Of a stretch of DNA of 36,064 nucleotides, positions 21,934 through 32,500 are shown one piece after another. Source of the stretch: Candidatus Latescibacterota bacterium. GTDB taxonomy: Bacteria; Krumholzibacteriota; Krumholzibacteriia; LZORAL124-64-63. The first letter of the stretch is position 1. Every line of letters begins with the position of its first letter. The position numbers were made by a program, and so were the translations under genes. The notes beneath the pieces were generated by a model. The model saw nothing but the letters and a program-made list of their open reading frames with translations. It was not told the origin of the DNA and did no database searches. Where the stretch lies: positions 1 to 36,064 of the forward strand of contig JAUSBL010000099.1 in assembly GCA_030658975.1 (NCBI GenBank). The letters run 5' to 3'.

Positions 21934-23982
21934 CTAGAAGCGCATGTTCGCGCGGATGCCCAGGACCTGCACGTCCTCGAGCGACCGCTCGGCGTCGAGG
22001 TCCGTAGCCCCCGCGTGGTCCTGCACGTACTGGCGGCGGTAGCGCCAGCGGCCGATCTCGCGGCCGTCGTAGTCGATGCCGAAGTCCAGCGGGTCCAGGC
22101 CGTAGAAGAAGGTCACGTCCAGGCGCGGGCTGGGCAGGTACTGCAGGCCGAGCCAGGGCGCGAAGAAATCGTCGTTGCCGCCGGCGGCGTCGTCGACGTG
22201 GTAGTCGATCCAGCGCAGGTTCGCCAGCGCGTGCATCCGCCGCGAAACCTGCCGGTCGGCGCGCACGATCAGCTCCAGGGTGCGGCCGTGGAGCGGCGTG
22301 ATGTCGTCGTCGGAGTCCGACCAGGCGCCCTCGAGGTCCCACCGCCCCCAGCGGTCGCCCGGGACGCCGAGGGTGTGGCGGGTCGCCACGACCCAGATCG
22401 TCGCGTCGGCCGTCGGGGCGCCGGCGGCCGAGGCGACGCCCGCCGCGGCGTAGTCGGCGGTCACGGCGTGGCGCTGCACCCACAGCAGGTGGCTGCGGTC
22501 CTCGGCCTCCTCGCGCCAGGTCAGTTCGGAGTACTCGTAAGACAGCGCGGGCCGGGCCGCCCCGAATTCGATGTAGACGCGGTTGCTGGCGCTCGCCTGG
22601 TCGAGGAAGAGGAAGCCCGTGGAGACCTCGCCGGGCTGGGCCCCGCTCTCGTTGCGGTAGGTGTGCTCGAGGCTCAGTTTGCGGCCGGGGCGCAGCGTCT
22701 GTTCGAGCGAGGCGTGCCAGATGCGCGACGCGCGCGTGGACAGGTCGACGTCGGCCCTGCCGTTGGTGTTGTTGAAGCCGGCGCGGTTGCCGGTGACGAA
22801 GCGCTCGTCGGCCGCCGCGTACAGCCATTCCAGCTGGGCGCGGCCGCGGCCGCCGGACAGCTCGCGCGTCAGGTCGAAGCCCAGGCGCATGTCGAGGCGG
22901 TCCAGCTCGAACCAGTCGCTCGTGTCGCCCGTCCGGTCCAGGTAGCGGTCCAGGGCGGCGATGCCGGTGCCGTCGGGCTGGCCCAGCCGGCTGGTCATCT
23001 CCACCCACACCAGCTCGCGCTGCATGTAGAGGGGCACGCCGAACTCCAGGCCCAGCGCCCGGCGGGAGAGGCGCGAGCCGAAGATGTCGCGGCCGGTGTT
23101 GTCGTAGAGGTTGATGTCGTTGTAGTAGTCCGCGTCGTGCACGTCGGCGAAGAAGCCCTCGTACAGCAGGCCGAAGGGGGCGCCGCTGACCACGACGCCG
23201 GCGGTGCCCTTGCCCGCCTCGAGGTGGTCGTCGAGGATCGTGCCGGGCAGGTCCACGTCGCCGCCGCTGCTCAGGGGGTCGCCCAGCTGCAGGGCCTCCA
23301 TGTCCCAGTAGCCCAGGACCCGGAAGGGCCCCGGGTGGACGTCGACCGCGCCCTCGTCGAGCTGGGCGTGGATGTTGTTCAGCACGTCGTTGCTGGTGTT
23401 GTCCAGGCGCAGCCGGGTGTAGACGTCGACGATGTCGCTCACCTTGGTGTTGAAGTTGAGGTCGACGTTCTGTTCGGGGCGCTCCAGGCGGAAGCGGGGG
23501 TCGCCGTCGCGGTCCTTCCAGGCCAGGTAGCGTCCGAGGTAGCGGCCGCTGTACGTCAGCTTCGGGTTGAGCGCGGTCCCGACGGAAGCCCGCGCCGCCG
23601 TCGGCGCCATGGCGACCAGTTTGCCGTCGTCGCCCACCTGGATCGCCGAGTTGGTGCCGCCGTAGGAGTCCGGAGCGGAGTCGGGGTTCTCCGCGTCGGC
23701 GAACCAGGCGCCGTCCACGACGAACTTGTACTCGTACTTGCCCGGCTTGAGCGCCATCACGATCGACCAGACGCCCCCGCCCTCGTCCGTCAGGGGGTGG
23801 CGCTGGGCGTCCCAGCCGTTGAAGGAACCCGCCAGGTTCACCTGTCCGGCCCCGGGCGCCTGGTGGGTGAACTTCACGCCGACGGGCACGCTCTTGACGG
23901 CCGCGGGCGCCGGCGGGGCGGCGGACAGCAGGGTTGCGAGCACCAGGGCGGCGGCCAGGAGGATCGGATCGTGCTTGCGCAT
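21934..23982 (-). CDS. Outer-membrane beta-barrel protein with an N-terminal CBM48 domain
   Basis: The 682-residue protein has a signal peptide (residues 1-28, ending PAPAA), a CBM48 domain at about residues 30-116 (VNLAGSFNGWD, YEYKFVVDGAWF, DSYGGTNS) and then about 560 residues of alternating beta-strand sequence ending in IRANMRF, the C-terminal Phe expected of a BAM-inserted barrel. Strand-like stretches with aromatic ends abound (LSLEHTYRNES, RVYIEFGAARPALSYEYSELTW). It looks like a starch-binding porin or maltodextrin channel, but transport is inferred from its setting. ATG 23982 has GGGAG six bases upstream. It lies 71 bases after the other barrel gene; the gap contains a 16-base palindrome. 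Confidence 0.85.
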   Translation of the reverse strand: MRKHDPILLAAALVLATLLSAAPPAPAAVKSVPVGVKFTHQAPGAGQVNLAGSFNGWDAQRHPLTDEGGGVWSIVMALKPGKYEYKFVVDGAWFADAENPDSAPDSYGGTNSAIQVGDDGKLVAMAPTAARASVGTALNPKLTYSGRYLGRYLAWKDRDGDPRFRLERPEQNVDLNFNTKVSDIVDVYTRLRLDNTSNDVLNNIHAQLDEGAVDVHPGPFRVLGYWDMEALQLGDPLSSGGDVDLPGTILDDHLEAGKGTAGVVVSGAPFGLLYEGFFADVHDADYYNDINLYDNTGRDIFGSRLSRRALGLEFGVPLYMQRELVWVEMTSRLGQPDGTGIAALDRYLDRTGDTSDWFELDRLDMRLGFDLTRELSGGRGRAQLEWLYAAADERFVTGNRAGFNNTNGRADVDLSTRASRIWHASLEQTLRPGRKLSLEHTYRNESGAQPGEVSTGFLFLDQASASNRVYIEFGAARPALSYEYSELTWREEAEDRSHLLWVQRHAVTADYAAAGVASAAGAPTADATIWVVATRHTLGVPGDRWGRWDLEGAWSDSDDDITPLHGRTLELIVRADRQVSRRMHALANLRWIDYHVDDAAGGNDDFFAPWLGLQYLPSPRLDVTFFYGLDPLDFGIDYDGREIGRWRYRRQYVQDHAGATDLDAERSLEDVQVLGIRANMRF

Positions 23983-24027
23983 CGTTTGCTCCCTATCGGG
24001 TCTCGCCGGCGGCGCCGGCGGGGACAG

Positions 24028-24043
24028 GCGGCCCGCGGGCCGC
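24028..24043 (-). repeat. 16-base palindrome in the barrel-barrel intercistronic gap
   Basis: GCGGCCCG followed by CGGGCCGC, a perfect palindrome within the 71-base gap of the five-gene operon. It could stabilise or partly terminate the upstream mRNA, changing the ratio of the two halves of the operon. Confidence 0.35.
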
Positions 24044-24053
24044 GCGGCGTCGG

Positions 24054-25664
24054 TCAGAACCAGGTCCGGAAGGACATCGCCAGGCGGTCCTTGAACAGCC
24101 GGCTGCCGGGCGTGCGGCTGGCGTCCGGATCCACGAAGCCGATGAACCAGTCCGTCCAGACGATGTTGTCGGACTGGCCGGGGTCGCCGTACTCGAAGTA
24201 GAACTCGGCCCCGTAGCCGAGGTCGTACTTCAGCTGGGCGAAGGCCGTCTGGCGCGCCTCGACGCTGTCGCGCGCGTCGAGCATGCGCAGGTAGCCCTTC
24301 ACCTTGTCGGTGATGTTGACGTTCATGTCGAAGCCGTAGGCGCTCGACTCGCGGAAGGTGTCGAAGTCGTGCAGCCGGAACTGCAGGCGGATCTTCGCCA
24401 GGAAGTTCTCGACCGAGAGTTCGGCGAACAGGTCGGGGTAGGTGGCGTAGGCGTTGACGTCGGAGTCGGCGTCGAAGCCGTGCCAGCGCTTGTAGATCGT
24501 CTTGCCCTTGAACCCCTTGATGAACTCGACGTAGATCTCGCCGTACCAGGTCTCGGACGGGCGCAGCCCGAAGCCGATCTCGTCCGGGACCCGCAGCCGC
24601 TCCTTGTCGTAGGCGACCTTGGCGGTGATGGCCTTGCGCGGCACGAAGAAGACGCCCTCGGCGTGCTGGGTGATCCGGTTGTACCTGCGCTCGTCGTCCC
24701 AGCGTCCGGAGAGGAAGTCGCGGAAGTTCTCGCCCGCGTCGTGGTACCAGCCGTGCAGGATCAGGTTGCCGATGTGGATGTCGCGCACCTCGGCGCCGAA
24801 GAGGCGGTTCAGCTCGGTGGGGTGCCCGCTGACGTGCTCCTGGTAGGGCACGCGGCTCAGCGCGTACTCGAGCGTCCAGCGCGACTGCTCCAGGTCCAGG
24901 GGGCCGAGGCGCAGGCCGCCGTCGACGAGGTCGTGGGGGAAGAAGGCCAGGTCGGCTTCGTAGACCTGGTTGTTCATCAGGCCGAGGCGCGTCGGGGCCA
25001 GCGGCGCGCCGGTGTCGGTCCAGTCCTTGCGCAGGAACATCAGGCCGCCCACCAGGCGGTCGCCCCAGGAGCGGTTGCGCACGCGCACGATCCAGGAGTC
25101 GACGCCGTCGCGCACGTCGCCCTGGCCCCAGTTGTGGGTGCCGCCGTCATCGCTGTAGATGGCCGTGCCGCCCCAGGTGCCCAGCCAGGGCAGCTTGCGG
25201 TCCCAGAACTCGAAGCGCACGCCCTGGGACTGCGGGCCCCAGCTGTCGTTCTTCAGCTTGCCGTCGCTGACGAGGTTGAACAGCGGCTCGTCGTTGATCC
25301 AGAAGTGGTTCTGGCGCGAGAACAGGATCGTCTCGGTGCTCTTGCTGCGGAACTTGATGTGCCCCTCGGCCGCGATCCAGGGCGGCGTGTAGTACTCGAC
25401 GAACGAGGTGCGGTCGTCGTCGCTGTTGGCGTTGACGCGCAGCTTGACGAAGCTCTCGACGCCCTCGCTGGCGTTGTTGAGGAACTTCAGCTCCGCGTAG
25501 TGGGAGGGCATCCCGAAGTGCCAGTTGCGGTCGGTGCGGTCGGCGGCGGACCAGATCGAGTAGTACCCCTCGAGCTTCGTCGCCGCCGCGGCGGTCGCCG
25601 CGGCGGCGGCCGTCAGGGCCGCCGCCAGCAAAGGGAGCGCGCAGCGTCGCCAGCTTGACTTCAC
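24054..25664 (-). CDS. Outer-membrane beta-barrel protein of unknown substrate
   Basis: The 536-residue protein has a signal peptide rich in Ala (residues 1-28) and then long alternating strands ending in AMSFRTWF, typical of an outer-membrane barrel. Strand examples are ESFVKLRVNANSDDD, KFRSKSTETILFSRQNHFW, LFAELSVENFLAKIRLQFRL and YGFDMNVNITDKVKGYLRM. No domain could be named; the many aromatic and acidic residues are compatible with a sugar-conducting channel (inference). The start is GTG 25664, one base after the PorV-like stop and preceded by GAGGGA, so translation is coupled. Third in the minus-strand operon. Confidence 0.8.
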   Translation of the reverse strand: MKSSWRRCALPLLAAALTAAAAATAAAATKLEGYYSIWSAADRTDRNWHFGMPSHYAELKFLNNASEGVESFVKLRVNANSDDDRTSFVEYYTPPWIAAEGHIKFRSKSTETILFSRQNHFWINDEPLFNLVSDGKLKNDSWGPQSQGVRFEFWDRKLPWLGTWGGTAIYSDDGGTHNWGQGDVRDGVDSWIVRVRNRSWGDRLVGGLMFLRKDWTDTGAPLAPTRLGLMNNQVYEADLAFFPHDLVDGGLRLGPLDLEQSRWTLEYALSRVPYQEHVSGHPTELNRLFGAEVRDIHIGNLILHGWYHDAGENFRDFLSGRWDDERRYNRITQHAEGVFFVPRKAITAKVAYDKERLRVPDEIGFGLRPSETWYGEIYVEFIKGFKGKTIYKRWHGFDADSDVNAYATYPDLFAELSVENFLAKIRLQFRLHDFDTFRESSAYGFDMNVNITDKVKGYLRMLDARDSVEARQTAFAQLKYDLGYGAEFYFEYGDPGQSDNIVWTDWFIGFVDPDASRTPGSRLFKDRLAMSFRTWF

Positions 25665-25665
25665 G

Positions 25666-26547
25666 TCAGTCCCTCACCGTGAAAGAGAGCAAGTACACGT
25701 TGCCCAGGTTCTCGACGGATTCCAGAGCCACGTCGAGCTGCCAGCGCACGTCCTGCAGGCCGAAGCCCATCGTGACCTGGCCGGCGGCCAGGCCGGCGCG
25801 CAGGGCCAGCGCGTCGAAGAACCAGATCTCGGCGCCGCCGTGCAGCGTGGTGTCGCCCCAGCCGCCCTCGCGGCTGCGCACGTCGCCGCTGACCCGCAGC
25901 GTCTCGCGGAACAGGTAGCTGCCGCCCAGGGCGAAGGTGCTGTACACGGGGTCGGGATCGACCGTCGTCTCCAGCAGCTGCAGGTAGGGCTCGTTCAGGT
26001 TCTGCACCACGCCGCCCAGGGTCCAGGCCCGGCCGCTGTCGTAGTGGAAGCCCAGGTCCACGGCGAAGTCCATGTCGCCGCCGTTGTAGGCGGGATCGCC
26101 GTAGACCTCGTAGCCCGGCGCCGCCAGGCGCAGGACCTTGCCCGTCGCCCCGAGCGAGAGCCCCTCGAGCCACGGGGCGCGCACCGCGCCGGCCAGGGCG
26201 TAGGTGTCCTCGTAGAGCAGGTCGTCGAGGCCCACGCGGATGATGCCCAGGCCCACCCGCAGGCCGCACATGTCCGGCGAGGTCACGATCAGGTCGTCGT
26301 GGCGGATCCCCTCGACCGAATACAGCCAGGCCCGGCAGAGCGTGAGGGACGTCCGGTCGTCGCGCGACAGGCCGGCCGGATTCCAGAACACGGCGTTGGG
26401 GTCGTCGCTCAGCGCCGTGAAGGCCGAGCCCAGGGCCCGCGGCCGCGCCCCCAGGCGGGAGTGGCGGAAGTCGGCCTGAGCCGCCTGGGCGGCGCCGAGC
26501 ACCAGCAGGAGGGCGAGCAGGGCCCGCCGCGTCGTGGTTCTTCTCAT
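25666..26547 (-). CDS. PorV/UPF0164-like outer-membrane protein
   Basis: The 293-residue protein has a signal peptide (LLALLLVLGAAQAAQA) and then the hallmark LGARPRALGSAFTALSDDPN followed by AVFWNPAGLS, shared by PorV/PorQ and UPF0164 proteins of FCB bacteria. The rest is strand-rich and ends in VYLLSFTVRD. PorV is the outer-membrane shuttle that receives type IX cargo with C-terminal signal domains; FadL-like barrel relatives are an alternative. ATG 26547 overlaps the stop of the 1999-residue protein by ATGA, and that protein has a FlgD-like C-terminal domain, so the pair could be cargo and receptor (inference). Confidence 0.8.
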   Translation of the reverse strand: MRRTTTRRALLALLLVLGAAQAAQADFRHSRLGARPRALGSAFTALSDDPNAVFWNPAGLSRDDRTSLTLCRAWLYSVEGIRHDDLIVTSPDMCGLRVGLGIIRVGLDDLLYEDTYALAGAVRAPWLEGLSLGATGKVLRLAAPGYEVYGDPAYNGGDMDFAVDLGFHYDSGRAWTLGGVVQNLNEPYLQLLETTVDPDPVYSTFALGGSYLFRETLRVSGDVRSREGGWGDTTLHGGAEIWFFDALALRAGLAAGQVTMGFGLQDVRWQLDVALESVENLGNVYLLSFTVRD

Positions 26548-29500
26548 CGGATCACCGCCACGGGATGGTTGCTGCCGATCGTGCGGTTGCCGCCGCCCAC
26601 CTGGTAGGTGGCCAGCAGGCGCAGCACGTACACGCCGTACGGGACCGGATCGCCGTTGGCGTCGGTGCCGTCCCAGATCAGGCCGGAAACGCGGCGCGGC
26701 CGGCCCTGGGCGTCGTCGTCGCCGGTGTAGGAGACGGTCTCCTGCAGCCTCGTCTTGAGCTTGCCGTCGATGTTGTAGACCTCGAGCGTGATCGAGGCCT
26801 CGCGGTCGAGGTAGAAGCTGATGGTGGTCTGGTCGTAGAGCCCGTCCCCGTTCGGCGAGAACGGGTTCGGCGAGATGGTGACGCCGGAGACGACCTCGCC
26901 CGTGTCGTAGCCGAGGTCGCGGGCCCAGAACAGGCCGTAGATCCCGGCGTGGTCGGTGTTGACGGTCACCTCGTTGCCGGCGGGATTGACGTTGCCGCCG
27001 ACCAGGACCCAGCGGTTTGCCGCGGCGTGGTACTCGAAGACCGCGACCTGGTCCTCGTCGGCGCCGGCCGGCAGGTCCGACTGCATGTAGTGCAGCGTGA
27101 GTGAGAGCGGACCGGGCAGGCGGTCGTCGAGGGACATGCTGGGCAAAGTCGGGGGCATTTCCGTTGATCCGAGTCCCAACGAGATTCTCCGGGTCACGCC
27201 CAGCGGCCGCGCGTCGGTGGCGGTGGGAGCGCTGCGCACGCCGTCCGGGACCTGGCGCAGTTCCCAGCCGAGTTCCAGCACGTTGGCTAGGCTGTCCGCC
27301 GTCTGGGTCCAGCCGGCGGCATCGCTGTAGAGGGCGACCAGCCGGGCGCGGAGCGCGTCGTCGATGACCAGCGTCGAGCCCTCCACCTGGCGCAGCCGGA
27401 CCTCGCCAGGGGTCAGGGGCGCGGTCAGGAGCAGGCTCTCGGCCGTCTCCTCGATCTGCATGGTCGTCACCGGCGAGACGGTGGTCTTGTGCTCGGCGCT
27501 GGCGTCGACGGCCTCGACCTGGAACTCCAGGTAGCGCGTGCCGTCGACGGGGGAGCGGACCAGGTTCTCGTCGAGCCAGTCGGCGGGGATGTCGACGCTC
27601 CAGAGGTCGTCGCCCACGTAGCCCATGGGCGTCTCGACCGACCAGGCCCCGGCGGCGCTGCTCGGGCGGTAACGGAAGGTCGCGTGGTCGACGGCGTAGT
27701 CGTCGCTGATCTCCAGGGTGAAGGCGATCGGTGCGTCGCGCAGCGGCGTGCGGCGCACGACCTCGCCGTAGTCCTTGATGATGCGGATCACCGGTGGCCC
27801 GGTGTCCTCGAAGGCGGAGATCTCCAGGGCACAGGCGGCCAGGCCCTGGGCCAGCCGGTCGAGCGCCGCGGGCCGGTCGTAGTCCAGGATCTGCTCCTGG
27901 GGCAGGCCCGGCTGGCGGCCGGCGCCCGGGGAGAGCAGCAGGTCCATGATGTTGGCGTCGCGGTCGGTGTAGTGGCCGCCGCCGAAGTTCCACTCGCTGC
28001 GCGACTCGTTGACCCAGCGCACGCCGCCCAGGACCTCCTCGCCGCCGAAGTCGTGGCTCGACATCAGCACGGCGATGTTCCAGTTGCGCACGTCGTCGGG
28101 GGTGGGGTTGCCCAGGGCCGTTTTGGAGACCAGGGCGGTGATCGTGTTGCGGTCGAAGTCCCCGGAGAACTGCATGTCGACGTCGTTGCGCAGGGCGTTC
28201 TCGCGCCAGGCGTCCAGCGAGTTGAGGCCCCGCGAGGGGATCAGCGCCTTGTACCAGCCGTCCATGACCACGGCGTAATCCCAGGCGTTCCAGGGCTGCA
28301 GGTCCAGGCGGCGGTTGGGCAGGCCCGTCGTCGCGCCGCCCGGCGCGCTGTCGATCAGCAGATCCAGCTTCTGGATGTTCATCTCGCCGTAGGTGGGGTT
28401 CCAGTCGGCCATGCCGGGATCGGCCGGGTTGGGGAAGTCGCCGACGCCGATCTCGAAGGCCAGCATGGCGACCGGCCGCCCGGCCACCACGGCCGTGGTC
28501 TCGTACACGATCAGCGAGCGCAGGTCGAAAGCGCCCGGCACGAAGACGGCGTTGGTCGGGTAGGTGTAGTACTTGAGGGCCTGGGCCGGCTGGTTCGGAC
28601 CGTGGTCGTCGCCCGCGGCATCGACGGTGTTGCGCAGGATCTCGACCTGGGCGGTGATCTGCACCAGTGCCGTGGCTCGCGTCGCGACGCGGTTGGTGGT
28701 GTCGTACGCCATCACCACCAGCGGCTGCTCGCCGCCGGGGCTGCCCGGGGGCACCGTCGCGCGCAGGCTGTAGACGCCGTCGCCCGCGAAGGCGTCGCCG
28801 TGGGCCGGATCGCCGTCGTCGTGCATCCGCGCGAGCGCGGCGCCCGCCGTCGCCGAGAGGTCGGCCAGCACGTCGCCGACGCCGTCGCCCGCGTCCTGGA
28901 TCCGGGCGGTCAGCACGTAGGGGGAGCCGGCCGCCAGCTCGGCGGGCGCGGCCGCGGCTTCGGTCACCGTCGGCGGCGTGGGGAAGTCGGTCTTCACCAC
29001 GTAGGTGCGGCCCCAGTTGGCGAGCGTGGACGGCAGCACCGTCGACTCCCAGTCGCCCGGCTGCGGGTCGAGGTAGTCGAAGTCCAGGTCGAGGGTGGCG
29101 TCGGACGGAACGGAGTCGAAGGCCGAGCGCTCCGACTCGCCGTCCTGCTGGGTGACATAGACCTCGAGGCGCAGGGAGTCGGGGCGGCTGCCGAAGGGGG
29201 TCCACGGGATCTCCAGGGTGATGCCGCCGGCCGTGAAGCTGGCCCACCTGTTCTGGATCTCCACGCCGGCCGCGTAGTCGCTGAGCCAGTCCTCGCTGGC
29301 GGTGTCCCACCAGTTGAGCCAGCCGGTGTTGGGTGCGTTCCAGCGCCGCAGGTCGCCGTAGCTCTGGTCGTACTTCAGATTGAGCACATAATCGGGCTTG
29401 TGGGCGTGCCCGTAGTTCACGGGCATCGCGAACGAGTCGTCCGTGCCGCCGGCGGCGTCCCAGTTCGTCTCGAAGATCACATGGAACTGCAACCCCGCCC

Positions 29501-32500
29501 AGTCCGAAGCGAAGGGGATCTCCACCAGCAGCGCGTCAGGCGTGTTGTCCAGCACGACCGCGGTCAGGTCCACCGTGTCGAAGCTGTTGTGGTCCTCGGG
29601 CTCGTTGCGCCAGTCGGGATCCGTCTCGACGGCCACGTCGCGCAGCTGCAGCAGGACCGGCTCGACGGGGTACGCGGACGACACGGCGTCGAGGGTCACC
29701 ACGCCGGCCAGACCGGCGGGCTGGAAGACGGCCGTGGCCCGGCCGTCGGGGCCGCTCTGGGTCGCCGGCGCGGCGAACGAGCCGAGCGTCGGCGGCGACG
29801 CGGTGAAGGTCAGCGGCACGCCTGCGTCCGCGGTGGGGTTGCCGTTGGCGTCGATCAGCTGGGCGACGATCGTCGCCGGCAGGCTGATGCCGGCGGTGCC
29901 CGCCGACGCGGCGAGCCGCCAGGCGACCGTGGCCCCGGGGATCACGACCACCGGCAGCCGTCCGGCCGGCCCGTCCGGACCGCCGGTGCGGACCTCCAGC
30001 ACGGCGCCGTCGACGGACACCGAGGCGTCGATCTGCAGCACGCCGGAGCCGGTGGCGGTCAGCTCGGCCACGGCGAACCCGTCGGCGTTGGTGGTCACCG
30101 TCGGGACGGTGAAGGCGCCGACGCCGGTCGAGGACGCGGTGACCGAGAAGGTGACCGCGATGTCGGGGATGAGGCTCGCGTTGCCGGCGGAGTCGTAGAG
30201 CTGCGCCGAGATCAGCACGGCGTCCAGGCCGTCGGCGCGCAGCGTGTCGCGCTCGGCCGCGAGCACGACGACCGCGGGCCGCGGGTCGTTGAAGCCCACC
30301 ATGAAGCGGGCCGTGGGGGGCTCGGGTCCCTGCTTGAGGGGATCGGGCACGTCCGGACCCACGTAGATCCGCAGTACCTCGACTGCGTCGTCGGCGATCC
30401 AGAGCCGGACCAGGCCGTCGACGGCGCTCACGGCGGTGATGACGTCCTCGAAGTCCTCGCTCCCCAGGAAGCGCGCGTCGCCGCTCGGCGGCGAAACGTC
30501 GTCGAGCTTGCGCGCGGTCAGGGGCAGGTCCGCCAGTTTGGCGTCGAGGTCGAAAAGGTCGCGGCGTCCGTCGGCGTCGACCGCCTCCAGCAGCAGCGGG
30601 GCGTAGGAGTAGAAGCCGTCCTGCGGGACCGACACCGTGGCCGACACGCTCACCGTCGGCAGGCCCTCGTCGTCGAGCAGGCGCAGGCGGTCGGCGCGCA
30701 CCGCCAGCAGCGAGATCGCGCCCGCGTCCACCGTCTGGTCGGGCGCGTCCGGCACCGTCAGCGTCCGGATCTGGGGCTCGTAGCCGTCGGCTTCGGCGGC
30801 GAGTTGGTAGGTGCCGGCGGGCACGAAGAAGGGCGCCAGGTCGCCGGAGCCTTCGGCGAACGTGCCGCCGTCGGTGGGGAAGTCCAGCGTGTCGGGCTCG
30901 GCGGCGCCGCCCGAGAGGATCAGCCGGCCGGTGTGCCCGGGGCCGTCGGCGAAGCCGATCGAGCCCGCGAGCTGCGGCAGGCGGTGCAGCGGCAGTGCGA
31001 GCCCGGAGAGGTCCTGGCCCGCGACGGAGGTGACGTTCAGCGTGGCGGGCGCGTAGGTGCCGGCCGCGGCCCGCAGCGTCAGGGCCCCGAGACGCGGCGC
31101 GTAGAACGAGAACGCGGTCGCGCCCGGCCCGATCGCGGTGGTCGCGAACACCGTGTCGCCCGCCGCGTTGCCGATCGTCACGGTGCCGGCCGCGCCTGGG
31201 CCGCTGGCGAACGTCGCCGAGCCGGCGATCAGGGGCGCTCGCGGCAGTTGCAGGGCGAGGTCCGCGACGTCGACGCCCGCGACCACGGGGATCGTGAAGA
31301 TCCGGCGCAGGTGGTTGGCCGCGAAGGCCTCCAACTCGTAGTCGCCGCTCTCCTGCACGTAGAATGTGAAGCGGTAGGGGAACTGGTTGGGCAGCAGCAG
31401 GGGCTGATCCGCCAGGACCGTCCCGTCCGGAGCGCGGAACTCGAAGCCGCCGCGCGATCCGGCGAGCTCGAGCGAGAGCGTGCCGGTGATCGTGGTCGCC
31501 TTCTCCAGCGTGACGTCGGCGCCGGTCAGTTCCTGCCCGGCCGCCACCGTGACCTCGGTCGTGGTGGGGAAGTAGCCCGGTGCGGAGAACTGCAGCGTGT
31601 AGGTGCCGGCGGCCAACCGGCCGAGCCGGTACTCGTGGACGCCGGCGGCGGTGCGCATCGTGGCGAGGGGACCGCCGAGCGCAGCCCCGCTCCAGTCGGT
31701 CAGCGTGGCCGTCGCGGTGATGACCGCGTTGCCGGGGTCCTGCACGAGCGTGACCGTGCCGCTCGCGCCGGCGTCGAGCGGGTCGACCTCGCCGTCGCCG
31801 TCCTGGTCGAGGATCGAGGCGTGCATCTGGGCGATCTGGATCGGTCCCGTGACGCCCTCGAGGCGGCCGAGCCCGGGCATGAGGTCGTCGGCGCCGGCGC
31901 CGTCGGCGCCCGGAGTGACGGCCACGGCCGCGCGCAGCACCGCGCGCGCGGGCGCGCCTTCGGGGTAGACCACGCTCCAGGGGATGGCGATCTCGTTGCG
32001 GAACCAGAAGATGCTCGCGCCGGGGAAGGTGTTGTCCACGCCGTAGGTCTGCGCGTTCTGCGTCGCGGAGGTGACCTCGGTCAACGCGCCCTGCGCGTCG
32101 GTGACGCGCCAGGCCTGCAGCGTGCCGAGGTTGGTGAATCCGGTGTGGTGCTGCGCGAGCAGCAGGTCGATGTGCCGGCCCGCGGGCAGCGTCAGGGCGC
32201 GGGGAAACTGGTCGAGCAGCGATGCGTCGGCGGGTCCGGTGCCCAGCCCCGCATCGAGGTAGACGACGATCGTGCGGTCCAGCGCCTGGTAGTTCAGGCC
32301 GAGGTAGAGGTTCTCTTCGTCCCAGGTGAGCCACAGGTGGCGGACGTTGCCCGAGCGCTGGTTGCCGTCGTCGTCGAAGTCGTCGAGCACGCGGTCGGGC
32401 GACTCCCAGTCGACGCCGTCGCCGGCGATGAACCCGTCGATGGTCGGCGCGTCGAAGGGCTCGGCCGCGGCGCCCGCGGCGCCCAGCAGGACGAACAGCG

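Noticed and set aside
21934-25664. SusC/SusD-type TonB-dependent pair
   Set aside because: Neither barrel shows a TonB box or plug domain, both are too short for SusC (about 1000 residues), and no SusD-like helical lipoprotein is present.
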